This document shows, piece by piece, positions 1-11,226 of a stretch of 64,000 nt of DNA; within the stretch, counting starts at the first letter, position 1, and each line of letters starts with the position of its first letter. Source of the stretch: Xylogone sp. PMI_703 (Eukaryota; Ascomycota; Leotiomycetes); NCBI GenBank assembly GCA_021399445.1, contig JAJTUQ010000003.1, forward strand, positions 1,550,001 through 1,614,000. Reading direction: 5' to 3'. Made by a program: the position numbers and the translations under genes. The notes under the pieces are model-generated. The model saw only the letters and a program-made list of their open reading frames with translations. It had not been told where the DNA came from and made no database searches.

Positions 1-380
1 GCTTCTATGTTAGTCAATCATATAGCTGATATAGTCTTCAACTGCCATTGCTACAATGTCTAATTGCTGGGTATCCGTTTACAATACGTTATCTGGTACG
101 CTTAGATTTACTTCAGATGGCAATTTAACACTCACTCTATAATTACTGTGTTACAACTCAACTAAAAGCTCACAATTTTGATATTGACCTATTCCATATA
201 GCAAGAAAATATCCGCAAGCCCTGCATCAAAAACCATGTCTACCAGAAATCTATAGCAACGAGGAATCCGACAACCCAGATAAAATGCTGAATCTAACCC
301 TGCAAGCGAACTAACCAAATATCCAGGCTAAGAGAGAGCTTCTTTTATAAGACCACCAAGTGTCTTTGCCTATAGCTCTG
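1..380. other. Intergenic, downstream of the PKS gene
   Basis: No coding region is supported. The stretch is AT-rich and would hold the 3' untranslated region and terminator of the polyketide synthase gene, which reads towards it on the minus strand. No repeat or RNA gene was recognised. Confidence 0.5.
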
Positions 381-3300
381 TCAGTTCTTGAAGATCAAAC
401 GTGCCCCGCACAATTTACTCACATATTCTCCTCTCATCATTGAGAAATGGTTTCCTGGCATTTGTCTGCAAGTAATCTTGTCGATGTTTAGATACGTATC
501 CCATAGGTATGGGCCGAAATCAGTTCTGTTTTCGAGGAGGAATTGAGCATGTCCGTATGGATAAGGGTCCGGCTTTGGGTCAGTTGGATACTTGCAGACG
601 CCATCTTCGCACCAAATGATGGTAGTTAGAGGACATTTTTCCGGATCAATCACTTCTGCTGTATAATTCGAAAGCGCTGTTACAGATGCTGCAAAGTGTG
701 GTAATACCCACGAAGGAATGCTAGAAAGATCGCCACCTCCATCGCCAAGAAGGCCGATGGATCCAAACCACCTGTGCAGAGACCTTGGCAGCGGCTCGAT
801 AATTAGGGGACATGGTGTATCGATGAGTATAAGGTTATCGACAGAGTCGCCACTCTTTATCAGCTGGTTGACTGTCTCAAAAGAGATTACTCCTCCGGCA
901 CTCCATCCTGCAAGGATGTATGGGCCTTGTGGTTGCCGTCTTTTGATCTCCTTGATGAAGTAACTAGCTATACCAACTACACCACAAGTGTACTCGTCGG
1001 CATTCTTCATAAATGGAGAGTTCAGTCCCCACATTGCAATATCAGGCGATAATGGGGGAATATGGACATAGGAGGTAGCAGATCCACTGCCATCTGGAAC
1101 GACCCAGACCTGCTTTTTGCAGGTCTTTGGATGGCCCTGGAGTAAGACTGATGTCGCATGCCATTCAGGCGTCAAAGTTGGCTGCGTTGAAAGCTTTGCT
1201 GGGGCAATTCGCGGAACTTCCTGTATGGGTATTTCATTTTGAACCGTTGAGGAGGGATTCAGAGATTCCTCTAATTCCTTGAGAGACGCGTTGACAAGGA
1301 ACGCATCACCAGGAAGTTCCATGCCAGTTTGTTCGCGAAGACTTCCTAGAATTGAGAGTGCCATAAGAGAATCCATTCCAAGTGATGACAGATCTTGAAC
1401 CCTTAAAAGCTCTTCAAGCTCAATACCCATCTCCGCCGCAATTGTTGTCCGCAAGATATTGCTAAACTCACTGTTCTCGTCTACACTTGGTGTTGTGATC
1501 CCAGTTGGGCTGGAACAACCGGGAGTTTCAATCATATCGCTGGAGAATTGGGTTTCATCCTCCGATCTACTTGTGGCAGAGCGAGGAGTGGAAGAAGCGC
1601 TGAAATGCGAAAAATACTCCTTCAGCTTTCCAATTGTAGAATTCTCAGAAAATACGTTGGACGGGATATTAATATCCAAATTCTCACGAATACTACCGCT
1701 GATTGCGAGTGACATGAGCGAATCTACGCCGAGCTGATTCAGGTCAATATTGTCAGCCAGTTCTTCTTGCCCAACACCAATCTCGGTAGCTATTATATCT
1801 AGTACTTGCAGCCAAATTGATTTTGATTTTGGAGAGCTCGCTGCAGAATCAGGAAGAGGTTTGCGAGATGGTGGAGTGTCATTTACCGACGAATATTGTC
1901 TGGCTTCCTGCTTAGGTGGTGTGGCTATTGCTTGAAGCCCTCCGGGAGGCAATAGTGTATTGAGGACGGTTCTCGGAATGCATTGGAATTTTAGGCCCTG
2001 AACAACAGCCACGATCTTATCTCCGGTGAATACATAGACATTACCGACAAGTACATTCTTGACAGATGGCTGCATGCGCACGTAAGATCTGTACGTTTTC
2101 GTGAGCTCAAGTGGCTCAGCTATTCGTAGGGATTCCCATCCATGGGAAATATAGACCTGATTCCGAGAGTCGACAGCGTCACTGCCGTTAACGATAAATC
2201 CGGAGATATGAGCAACACTGTCGATCCAGTATGGACTGCACATGAACACCCCATCGGATTTGGTCTGAAACACAACTCGGCTTGTCGCTTCCATATTCTC
2301 TGCCTGCAGAATAACTTCCTCCATACCTCGATAACTTGGACTATAGTCAACCAGTGCAGCAAAGAGCTTGTATGCTAAACCACGACTAATTTTGCTTGCT
2401 CTACCATGTTTCTCAGCTTCTTTAAGATAATCAATTCGGCCCTGAATAAGATAAACATCGCGATGCCACTGAGCAAGCCACTCCGATTTGTTCCCGAATA
2501 GGACACAAGCCTCGGCGTGAACGGTTTCTTTAATACCACCAGTAGCATAACGCAAGTTGGCTCTGCCTTGCTTTAGATCTGCTTCTACTATCAATCGTAG
2601 GATTTGGTCCTTTGCATCTGGTCTGGCAATAAGTGGCTGCTTTACTGTCATATTCGCAACATCGAAGCCAATATCTCGGTCGTCGGGCCGCAAGCGCCTG
2701 TAAATGTAACTGCACACGGTCATTGCCATATCCGCATATATAGACTAGTGTTATTAGCTCTAATTAATATCTGAAATAATGAGTATTTTGACTTACAGAA
2801 GGGCATAACCCTGTATCATTGACACGGTGACCAATAATAGCTTTCCGGAGTTCAGGGTGAGAAAGATCTGACTCAGTTGTGATAAGTGCAATATCGCCGT
2901 CAAATTTCTTCGATATTACTCGATGGATTGTAGAGGTTGAGATCGTGGATTTCACCTCTTTCGGCTCTAGTGCTCGGCCGGAGATCCGATTCTTAGTTAG
3001 ACACCAGTCCCCTTCATACTGGATCCAGTAAACCTTCTCATCGAAAGCGTAACTAGGCAATGTGAGTAGCTTGACACAATCACTGAAGTCCCTATAGTAC
3101 TCATTCCAGTTTAGATTGAACCCAGCGCAGTGTAAGGTGCATAGGCTTTGGCTTATAACATTATAAGTCTCGTCTCCTTTCCTTGAACTGGCGGCTGACA
3201 CTATTGGGGTCCCGAGGCATGATTTTACTAAACCGGTACAGACTGGATGCGGGCCGAGTTCGAGCCAGGCTGTCTCCGAGTCCACCAACCCGCTTTCTCT

Positions 3301-6300
3301 CATTGATATAACAGCATTCAAGAAATCGACTTTCTTCCGCATATGGTATGCCAAATAAGTGGCATCTATGCTAGCAGAATTGCCGAGAGGTTTACCAAAC
3401 ATAGTTGAGATAAATGGGATGCTAGATTTGTTATATTTGACAGTTGCAGCTACTTTGCTGAATGAGTTGATGATGGGCTCCACCTGTGGAGAGTGGAAAG
3501 CAAATGGGACGTTGATGATTGTGCTTTTCACTCCTGCTTTGAGTAGTATATCGGATGCTTCTGATATTCTTGCTGCTTCCCCACTAACCACCGTGTCTCG
3601 AGGCCCATTCACACATGACACAGTTAGTCCTTTAGTCACATCGCCAAGTACTTCCATCATTCTACTTATAGACTCTTTGACAGCAAGCATGCTATGGGTT
3701 CCAGCTACACAATTGTCTACGAGAAGCTGTGCTCTCATCCCAACTAGATATATGTTATCACTCGCCGAAAGTACGCCGGCAATATGTAACGCAGCATATT
3801 CCCCTAAGCTGTGGCCCAGAACCGCGTTTGGTTTTAGTCCCAGTGACATCCAGAATCGTGACATTGCCATCTCAAAGCAGACCAGTCCTGTTTGAACGAC
3901 AACAGGAGATAAACTTTCTATGTCGGTAGTGCTTCCATCAATAAGAGGAAGCGGAGATGGAAACCCATGGATGGCGGCGATAGCACTATATTCCAACATT
4001 GAATCTCTAAAGACGGAGGAGGATTTGAATAGTTGCTGACCCATAGCAGCGTAGTGAGAGCCCTGTCCCGTAAAGAGCCAAACAAGTCCAGGTGGATCCG
4101 AAGGAATAGGTCTCAAATCTCCACTAGATTTTTGCTCAAGCTCATCATAAATCTGAGATATATTGGAGATACTAATCCCAACTCTCCAATTGTGATGGAT
4201 CCTTCGTGCAGTTGTTGAATATGCCAAGTCTGCAAGTTGAATATCCGAGTGTTGTCGAATATGATAGACTAATCGCTCAATATTCCGGAGTAAAGAAGAT
4301 TTTGATTTGCCAGATATAGTAACAACGTGCATCTTCCTTGGATCAATTGTATTGCCACCAGTCTGAGGTGCATCCTCAAGAATTAGTCCACTATTACCTC
4401 CAGCAGCGCTAAAGTTATTGATGAATATCCGCCTAGGACGATCCTTGCGAGGAAATTCCGTAGGCCTGAAAGCAATAAGTGCTTTACGTTGGTCTAAGTC
4501 TGGAGGAAAAGCTGTATTTATCTGTTTTTTAATGCCACAGTGAGGTGGGATAATGCTTTCACGCATCATCAAAATACACTTAATCAGAGCAGTAATGCCA
4601 GAGGCAGCTTCACCGTGACCAACATTCGCTTTGACTGACCCTAGATATAAAGGAGTATTCCGTTTGTAATCAGCAGGCGCAAATACATTAGTGACGGACT
4701 TCATCTCAGTCCCATCTCCTGCTTGGGTACCGGTACCATGCATTTCCACATAATCGATGCCGTTGGCATCAACGCCAGACATGGAAAGAATGCGTTTGTA
4801 CAAGGTTTCTTGTGTCTCGCCATGTGGATGTGTGATTGAGATTGCGTCTGCTGAATGATTCGTTGCGACCCCTAGTATAATACCTAATATATTGTCCTTG
4901 TCTGCCTCCGCATCTTCTAGTCGTTTAACGATGACAGTTCCAACCCCATCACCACGACAATATCCGTCAGCATCATTATCAAATGTCGAACACGGTCCAT
5001 TTTTTGAAAGAAACTGCCCTCTACTGAGGCCAGCAAATATATCAGGATTGGTCATGCAGTTCAACCCCCCAACAATCGCAGTATCACAATCCTTGGCCCA
5101 TAAAGAGGTGCAGGCAAGGACCATTGCGGCCATGCTTGATGAGCAAGCTGTATCAATGATATAGCTTGGTCCACTGAAACCGAAGTGGTAATTAATTCTT
5201 CCTGGACCAAAGGCACGTACTCCGCCCGTAATGAAGTATGTGTCGATGTCTTGGGCCGCATTAATCTCCCGCCAATCATCACTTGTTTGGCCATAAAAAG
5301 TACCGATACGATCCAGTCGCGTTGATGGAGTTCTATTTGGAACATATCCAGACATTTCTAGTGCTTCATATGCTGTGACTATGGCTAGTCGCTGCATTGG
5401 ATCCGTTTGCAGTGCTTCTCTAGGGGACATGTTAAAGAAACGTGGGTCAAATAGACCCGGGTCATCAATCCAACATCCATAAGGAGTATGACTTGTATTT
5501 GGAGTTTTTCCAGTGGGGTCAACATGCGTTCTGACATCGAATCTATCAGGAGGGGCCTATAATTTGTTAGACTAAGTTCTTCGTCGAGTATTAGTTTCTT
5601 TACCTCTCTATGGACATCAAGTCCTTTCTGTAGAAGGTCCCATAACTTATCATGATTAGCAGCCCCTGGAAACCTACCGGCCATACCGACAATAGCGAGT
5701 CTTCCACGACTTGGAGTTGATTCTTGGGCCTGGGGTGGCAAAATGTCTCTCTTTTGGACTTGGTGCAGAATTACTTCATGCTTCGAGTTATCTTTGATTG
5801 CGGACTCTAGCTCGCTGCCAAATTCACCCGGCCCGAGCGCAACAATGTCGTATTTTGACCATTTTTGACTTGGAGCTTTGGCAAGGCACCGGTTTAATAG
5901 TACCTGCCTACTCACCTGCTCTCTGAATAGGCTTTGAAGCACCGTATCCAGCAGCTCTTCCGGCTTTTGCTCTGGATAAAGCTCACTTGGAGTGCCAGAA
6001 ATTATTTGCCGCCTGATTTTACTCCTTCCAAGTATTGAGAGTACCTCAGCTTTATCCCATTGTAAAAGATCTCCTAGGTCAGTAGTAGAGTGGATATTGC
6101 GAGCATGGTATGGTCCATAAATGGGTAGTGGTGCTGCTACAGACCTCAAGCTGTGCCTGTCGAGAACTTCCTTCAACGTCGATGGCACTCCACTGATTTG
6201 TACACTACTCCATGATACTGAACTAATGTAGGCCTGGTGTGGTAAAGGGATATTCTAGTTTTCATTAATAAAAACAAGTTATCAATAAACGCTCGTGTCG

Positions 6301-6951
6301 TATAACTCACTGTTTCTCGATAGAAATCTTCAAGTATTGTCTTAACCTCTGATTCAGATCTGCCGGGAATATTGTATACCCAAGATTCTGATCGCTCATA
6401 AGGCTGCCGCAGTAACTCACTTACTGTATTAATGCGTAGTCCTGCATGAAATGCTAAAGATACTATCCGAACTGCAACTTCAATAAGGCCAGATCCTGAC
6501 GCTGGTATGGATGCAACTGTAGCGGCAAATATCCCAGAACCTATCCCGACGGTACATATTTCTTCCCCTGGACCTAGGAGGTCTTCTATGTCCGACTGCT
6601 CAATATAGCTAATGATACGTCAGCTTATTCGAATCGTGGCAGGAAATTTCCATGAAAGTCTTACTTGATGTATTGGATTAGCTGAGCCACAACTAGCAAA
6701 GCGCTGTCTATAGCAACTGATTTGAATTGCTGCAGCGAGTATTGCTCGTTCAGTTCCTGGATGCTTGTAAAGCTAGGGATTGAGTGCCGTTGGGATGCAG
6801 GTAGGCGTGAAATTTCGTATTGGATGGCGGCACATACGCGATCCAGGAACCTCTGGACCATAGAGCCGCCTCTGTCATTAGAGCGGCATGACTGTTTCAA
6901 GGATGCATGCACATCATATGCATAGTCTCCAAACACAAGCAAAACCGTCAT
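381..6951 (-). CDS. Non-reducing polyketide synthase (SAT-KS-AT-PT-ACP-ACP-TE), naphthol/melanin-type
   Basis: Iterative type I PKS that builds an aromatic polyketide from malonyl-CoA. Five exons join in frame (6665-6951, 6311-6608, 5604-6254, 2797-5556, 381-2744), with introns of 47-56 nt, giving 2,119 residues, normal for the family. Domain order: SAT (about 1-350), KS with active Cys near 550 in DTACSSS, AT with GHSLGEYAA near 992, PT with catalytic His near 1319 in GHRVND, ACP1 (GVDSLMSL, Ser near 1673), ACP2 (GMDSLMAL, near 1790) and TE with GWSAGG near 1947 and a C-terminal His in GNHFSMM. The PT tail LCPSSIYADMA resembles T4HN/YWA1-type synthases more than orsellinate ones; this is my judgement from memory of the family. 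The SAT motif that should read GxCxG reads GIGSG, so the SAT nucleophile is missing. Neighbouring dehydratase-like and naphthol-reductase-like genes support a naphthol-type product. Confidence 0.93.
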
Positions 6952-8561
6952 AACTAGGCGTCTCAGGTGGAATACTTTGGTAAAGACAAAAATCTGCAGT
7001 GTATATTGTACTGTTCTTTAAGAACAGCAAGGTAATTTGTAAGTATATGAGGAAAGTGTCTGGTCAATAGACCCTGGCCGCTAATATATTTGGTATGACG
7101 GTAAAGCACAATCTATGGGCATAAGAAGAAGATCATTCCCGTATTACCAAATACGCTTGCACACACCGATGCCAACATATATATATGTCATCTCAAAAAC
7201 TTCTCATCAGATTCTGCTCTTATATGCACTTGTGCACATTTTCTCACATGAATTTCAATATTCCTGACAAATTCCTATCCTATCTTGTTCTTTCCGTAGC
7301 TTCCATGAAAGTGTAGCCTTGTGACTGTCACCAAACACGAGTACGCAAGATTGTACACTACTCCAAGTAAGCACTTGCAAACATTCGACGCTGTATCCAG
7401 GTCTGGACTTACCAGGCCTAGTGTCGCTGAAGTAAGAGTGAAATGTAATACCAGATACATGTATAGAGATAAAGTCACTATTTTCCTCATATTGCAAGGT
7501 ACCAACTGCGATGGGGGTGAGGATCCGTGACTAGGGAGCACTTGCTGCCCTTGTACGCTTACCTTGCGCTTGGACTTTGCTACCCGAGCCACAGGCTTGA
7601 TGCAACAAGTTTTCCCCTAGTAATACGCTCCAATGCATCCGGTCGACAGATAAGGTAAGGTCTCGCTGTCTAGTGACACTTATAACATCCATCGCTAGCT
7701 ATCAGTGTGATTCCTCATTTGGCTTTGACGCGAATACCTTGTAACCTCATTCTCAGCATGTTACGATGGGGACAAGACACCATCTTGGTCGCAACACATG
7801 CAAGTATGACCATGAATCCGGGTGCCGGGTACCGACGTATGGCAACTATTGAATGTTGTACCTGCGAATGTAGTACAAGTTAGCTTTACTTACCTTAAAT
7901 GCAAATGATCACAATTATGCCCAGCTAATGGGGCAGATCGAGCAACCTCAAACCTGATGAGATTGTATAGCCTCGTAAAGGAACTCAACGGTTGGCATAC
8001 TTCCCATAATGACCGATTATCTTTGCTGGTGTGTATTTCCTAGGATATATTTTTAGCTTCGGACCGATGTTATGATGATGATGATGGCGATGATGGTAAT
8101 TTACGTCCAAACCCGCCCCCTGAGACCTCCCCAAGGTATAAGTGACGCGCTAAACTAATGAAGCATGTACAGCCAAGTCCACCTCAGAAAATATTTCTAG
8201 CATACGCGTGGCCTTAAGGGTGTGAGAGGCAGTGCCTTGAGATAGGGCTGATGTAGTAGTACAATAAACTGTATTTGGAGGAAGGAAAATGCCAGACATT
8301 CTCGGTGTACTCCATAATACATGGCAAATCACATATTGAGCGAAATATTCACTATTTTGATAGATACTTGTATTCAGAAGGTTAAGGTTAACAGTGATAG
8401 CTCTCTACTACCTGATCAAGACCCCCAACACACCAGTCGACCGACAGGTACATTTGGTAGTACAGAGTTGATTTCGTTAGTCGATAACAGCTAAAGAACA
8501 CGACATGTTTGCATGTATGGAGGTAATGACTTTGATTGACTATAGTTACACGAGTCGGCTC
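6952..8561. other. Intergenic between PKS and dehydratase-like gene
   Basis: About 1.6 kb with no supportable gene. It should hold the PKS promoter and the 3' end of the dehydratase-like gene. A short ATG trinucleotide run lies near 8071-8095. Open frames of 80-105 codons here overlap on both strands, lack family motifs and were rejected. Confidence 0.5.
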
Positions 8562-9233
8562 TTAGTGCTCTGCATTCAATTCGGGAAAAATCAAATCAAA
8601 ATCATGCTCATTCCAGTAAATATTGGGAGCTATGCCAGCCAGTTTCCAAACTCCATCGATCTTTTTGTACCAATGTTTCACCACTGCATGCCCGTGCCCT
8701 TTAGCTGCCACTTCATGGTGATCAATTGCCGTGTATCGTTGATGTGCAGCTCGAATTTGATGATGACCCACGATTTCTGTGTCGGAAATTCTCTCATATT
8801 TCGACGCCCCCATTAGGTGCTGTGTACGAACAAGAGGATCTCCAAGGAATTCGGGCGCCGACATCATGGAGACAACTTCTTCTGCCGGCATATTTTCGAT
8901 TACTACATGTCTAACAATGGAATAATCCATCTGGCCAGGAGCCTATCAGTACAAGGTAAAATCAAAGGGTCCGCCCTCCTACCTTTATAGTAGCAGCCAG
9001 AATTTTACGAAAGCGAGACCAGTCCTATCGCTTATCAGCCACGTTCTACTTCATACTCTGTCTCTTAAGAAATATGGGCAGAGGGAGAGGGTGTGTGCCT
9101 TGTTGTCATAGCTGTCTGCCCATTCAAAGACAATTTCTCTAATAGCCATATACTCTTGCCCAGGTTAGAAATAACCTAGGCAGTGATAGATTCTATAGAA
9201 CAAACCGTCAAAAGAAAGTGGAGTTCTTTCCAT
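8562..9233 (-). CDS. Scytalone dehydratase-like protein
   Basis: Member of the scytalone dehydratase / SnoaL-fold family, which removes water from hydroxylated naphthalenones in DHN-melanin synthesis. I join four exons (9206-9233, 9099-9154, 8983-9024, 8562-8930) to give about 164 residues, close to the usual 170. The joins restore the family sequence: SFDEYMAIREIVFEWADSYD, then NKDW, then the IDY-like MDYS. Conserved Tyr and Asp (ADSYD), Tyr of MDYS, His of TQHLMG and His of AHQRY are present. The segment that contacts substrate in the classical enzyme (GHAHSANLHWYKK) reads GHGHAVVKHWYKK, so the Ser and Asn equivalent to S129 and N131 are lost. Intron 2 starts with GC, not GT. It may be a specialised paralogue with altered substrate, or a decaying copy. 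Lies head-on upstream of the PKS gene on the same strand. Confidence 0.85.
9025..9098 (-). other. GC-AG intron in the dehydratase-like gene
   Basis: The join between the conserved YDNK and DWSRFRK segments is only possible if a 74-nt intron begins GCACAC and ends GATAG. Reading through meets a stop. Either this is a GC-AG intron with a weak donor, or a GT donor has been mutated and the gene is damaged. Confidence 0.6.
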
Positions 9234-10346
9234 CTTCTCTAAGTAAGTCGGTAGAGTTTTAGTGGGTGTTAAGATCTGCAATCAATATTCTGCTCTGGCT
9301 TCAAGCGAAAATGATATTAGAAAAAAGCGTTCAAGATAAGTTACTTATTATATTTCCTCGACACTCATTTCAACACTAATACCACAGAAATAGATGAATC
9401 ATGGTATCGTAGCTCGCACAAATAGGGGTTTGTGGCTGGTTGAGTACTTAGTGTGACCCAGGTGAAATACGCGTGAATAAGCACCGGATGTTCCCCCTTA
9501 GTGTAACCCAGATTCTATATGATGCTTCTAGCTAAGTGTCTAGCACTCTTAAACTGAATGGAGTGTTAATTTACTGTGCTTATGAATCTTATACACAAGT
9601 CCCGGTATCTAGTTTCCTAATCATAAAAAACGTAGCGCCTACCACTCAATAAACACAAATGTTGCCTAAGCAGGTTTATCAGCATGACAAGAGTTTTATA
9701 CAATCATCGGGATATGAAAGATTAGGGTGAGATGAGAACATGCTAGTTAGTGTTGCAGAGGATATTTACAGCAGCCGCTAGCACAAAGATAATTCGGGAT
9801 GTACGGAGTAAGATTGTTAGATCAGATTCTCACCCCATCTCTTTGGCGCTAAGCTTTTGTGAAGACCATGCACAATTACGAGAAAGAAAGCATATCCCAT
9901 GGGTTCTCAATCATGATACCGTCGTACTAACCCTTTGAACTATATATAATCGTAAGCAAAAGAAGGGGGTGTTGTACTCCTTGAGCTCGGAACAATACTA
10001 CCAGTCATCTTCAAACAGTCATTCAAACGCCATCTTCATGGTTGTGTTCTTAAGAGTTGGGAGGATTTGGTCATCGTCCTACTTCCGAATAGAATCTTCT
10101 GTTTCGGGCTCTAGATCTCGGGCGCCGACACGCAAATTGGGGAAGTAACACCAAAAATATCCTTCTGCGTTCCACAAGGTTTGAGCCCTTTTTACACAGC
10201 CATTCTTCTATCCCTACACCTTATAGCAGAAATCAATAGCAGGGTCAGTTGATGTGCATTTAAGCCCTTCGCTGTTTGCTACATTCTTCATCGGCTTCAA
10301 GACTAAGTTTTACTATCACTTCATTCCTTCATTATAGTAACAAAAG
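9234..10346. other. Divergent promoter region, dehydratase-like / naphthol reductase
   Basis: About 1.1 kb between divergently read genes, so it probably carries both promoters. The 15-mer CTTAGTGTGACCCAG at 9447-9461 recurs with one change at 9497-9511 (CTTAGTGTAACCCAG). It could be a duplicated regulator site or a remnant of a repeat. No coding region is supported. Confidence 0.45.
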
Positions 10347-11226
10347 ATGGATCAAAAGGCATCTCACGTCGTTACAACTCCTCAGACTGGGGGCAAATTC
10401 TTGGCTGGGAAAGTTGCCCTCATAACTGGTTCAAGTCGTGGTATAGGAGAGGGCATTGCTCTTCATCTGGCAGAACTCGGCGCATCCATCGTGGTGGTAT
10501 ACGCCACTAACCCTACGAAGGCCAAATCTGTAGTTGATGAGATTGAAAAGCTTGGATCTCAGGCCATTTCTCTTCAGTGCGACGTTTCCAAACCTAACGA
10601 GATCGTCAAGCTTTTTGAGGATGCAATTGCTCATTTTGGAAAGCTGGATATTGTGTTATCCAACGCAGGCGTGGAAGCTTGGGCAAAAGAAGAGGATGTG
10701 ACGCAAGAAATGTTCGATCGCGTGTTCAATATCAATTGTAGAGGCCAGTTTTTTGTAGCTCAGCAAGGCTATAAGCATCTGTCACGCGGCGGACGGATTA
10801 TTCTAACAAGTTCTATCGCAGCACAGATGTATGGTGTACCTAACCATTCGCTATATGCCGGAAGCAAGGCCGCGGTTGAGGGATTCGCAAGATCCTTTGC
10901 TAAGGATTGCGGACCAAAGGCAATCACATGTAATGCAATTGCCCCAGGCGGTGTGATGAGCGACATGTTCCATGAGAATGCCTGGCACTATGCTCCGAAT
11001 GGGACACCCGATACGCCTGTGAAAGAAATCGAGGCCAAACTCGCAGCCATGAATCCACTAGGCAGGGTTGCTTCTGCAAAGGACATTGCAAAATGCGTGG
11101 GTTTGATATGCCACCCCGATAGTGAATGGATCAACGGTGCGTTATAGTAGTCCTTGGTATTTATATCACAGCTAACATCATTTAGGCCAAACAATTTTGA
11201 TGTCTGGCGGATCCGGCAACTCTTGA
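10347..11226 (+). CDS. Tetra/trihydroxynaphthalene reductase-like SDR
   Basis: NADPH-dependent short-chain dehydrogenase of the hydroxynaphthalene reductase / versicolorin reductase group. These reduce polyhydroxynaphthalenes in melanin-type pathways. Two exons (10347-11136, 11186-11226) with a 49-nt intron give 276 residues; the splice restores the conserved C-terminal ING-GQTILMSGG. Cofactor motif TGSSRGIG lies near residue 28, the NAG motif as LSNAG, and the catalytic Ser/Tyr/Lys in LTSSIAAQ and YAGSK. The segment FDRVFNINCRGQFFVAQQ is very close to the family signature of the naphthol reductases. It would act with the neighbouring PKS and scytalone-dehydratase-like protein on a naphthol intermediate. 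Exact substrate cannot be told from the sequence. Confidence 0.9.

Noticed and set aside
381..6951. Orsellinic acid synthase (OrsA-type) assignment
   Set aside because: Domain order and length fit, but the PT signature and neighbouring naphthol-reductase and scytalone-dehydratase homologues fit a naphthol-type synthase better; a PT phylogeny could reverse this.
7255..7592. Overlapping 80- and 105-codon minus-strand frames between PKS and dehydratase-like gene
   Set aside because: They share the same DNA in two frames, show no family motif, and have no matching splice partners.
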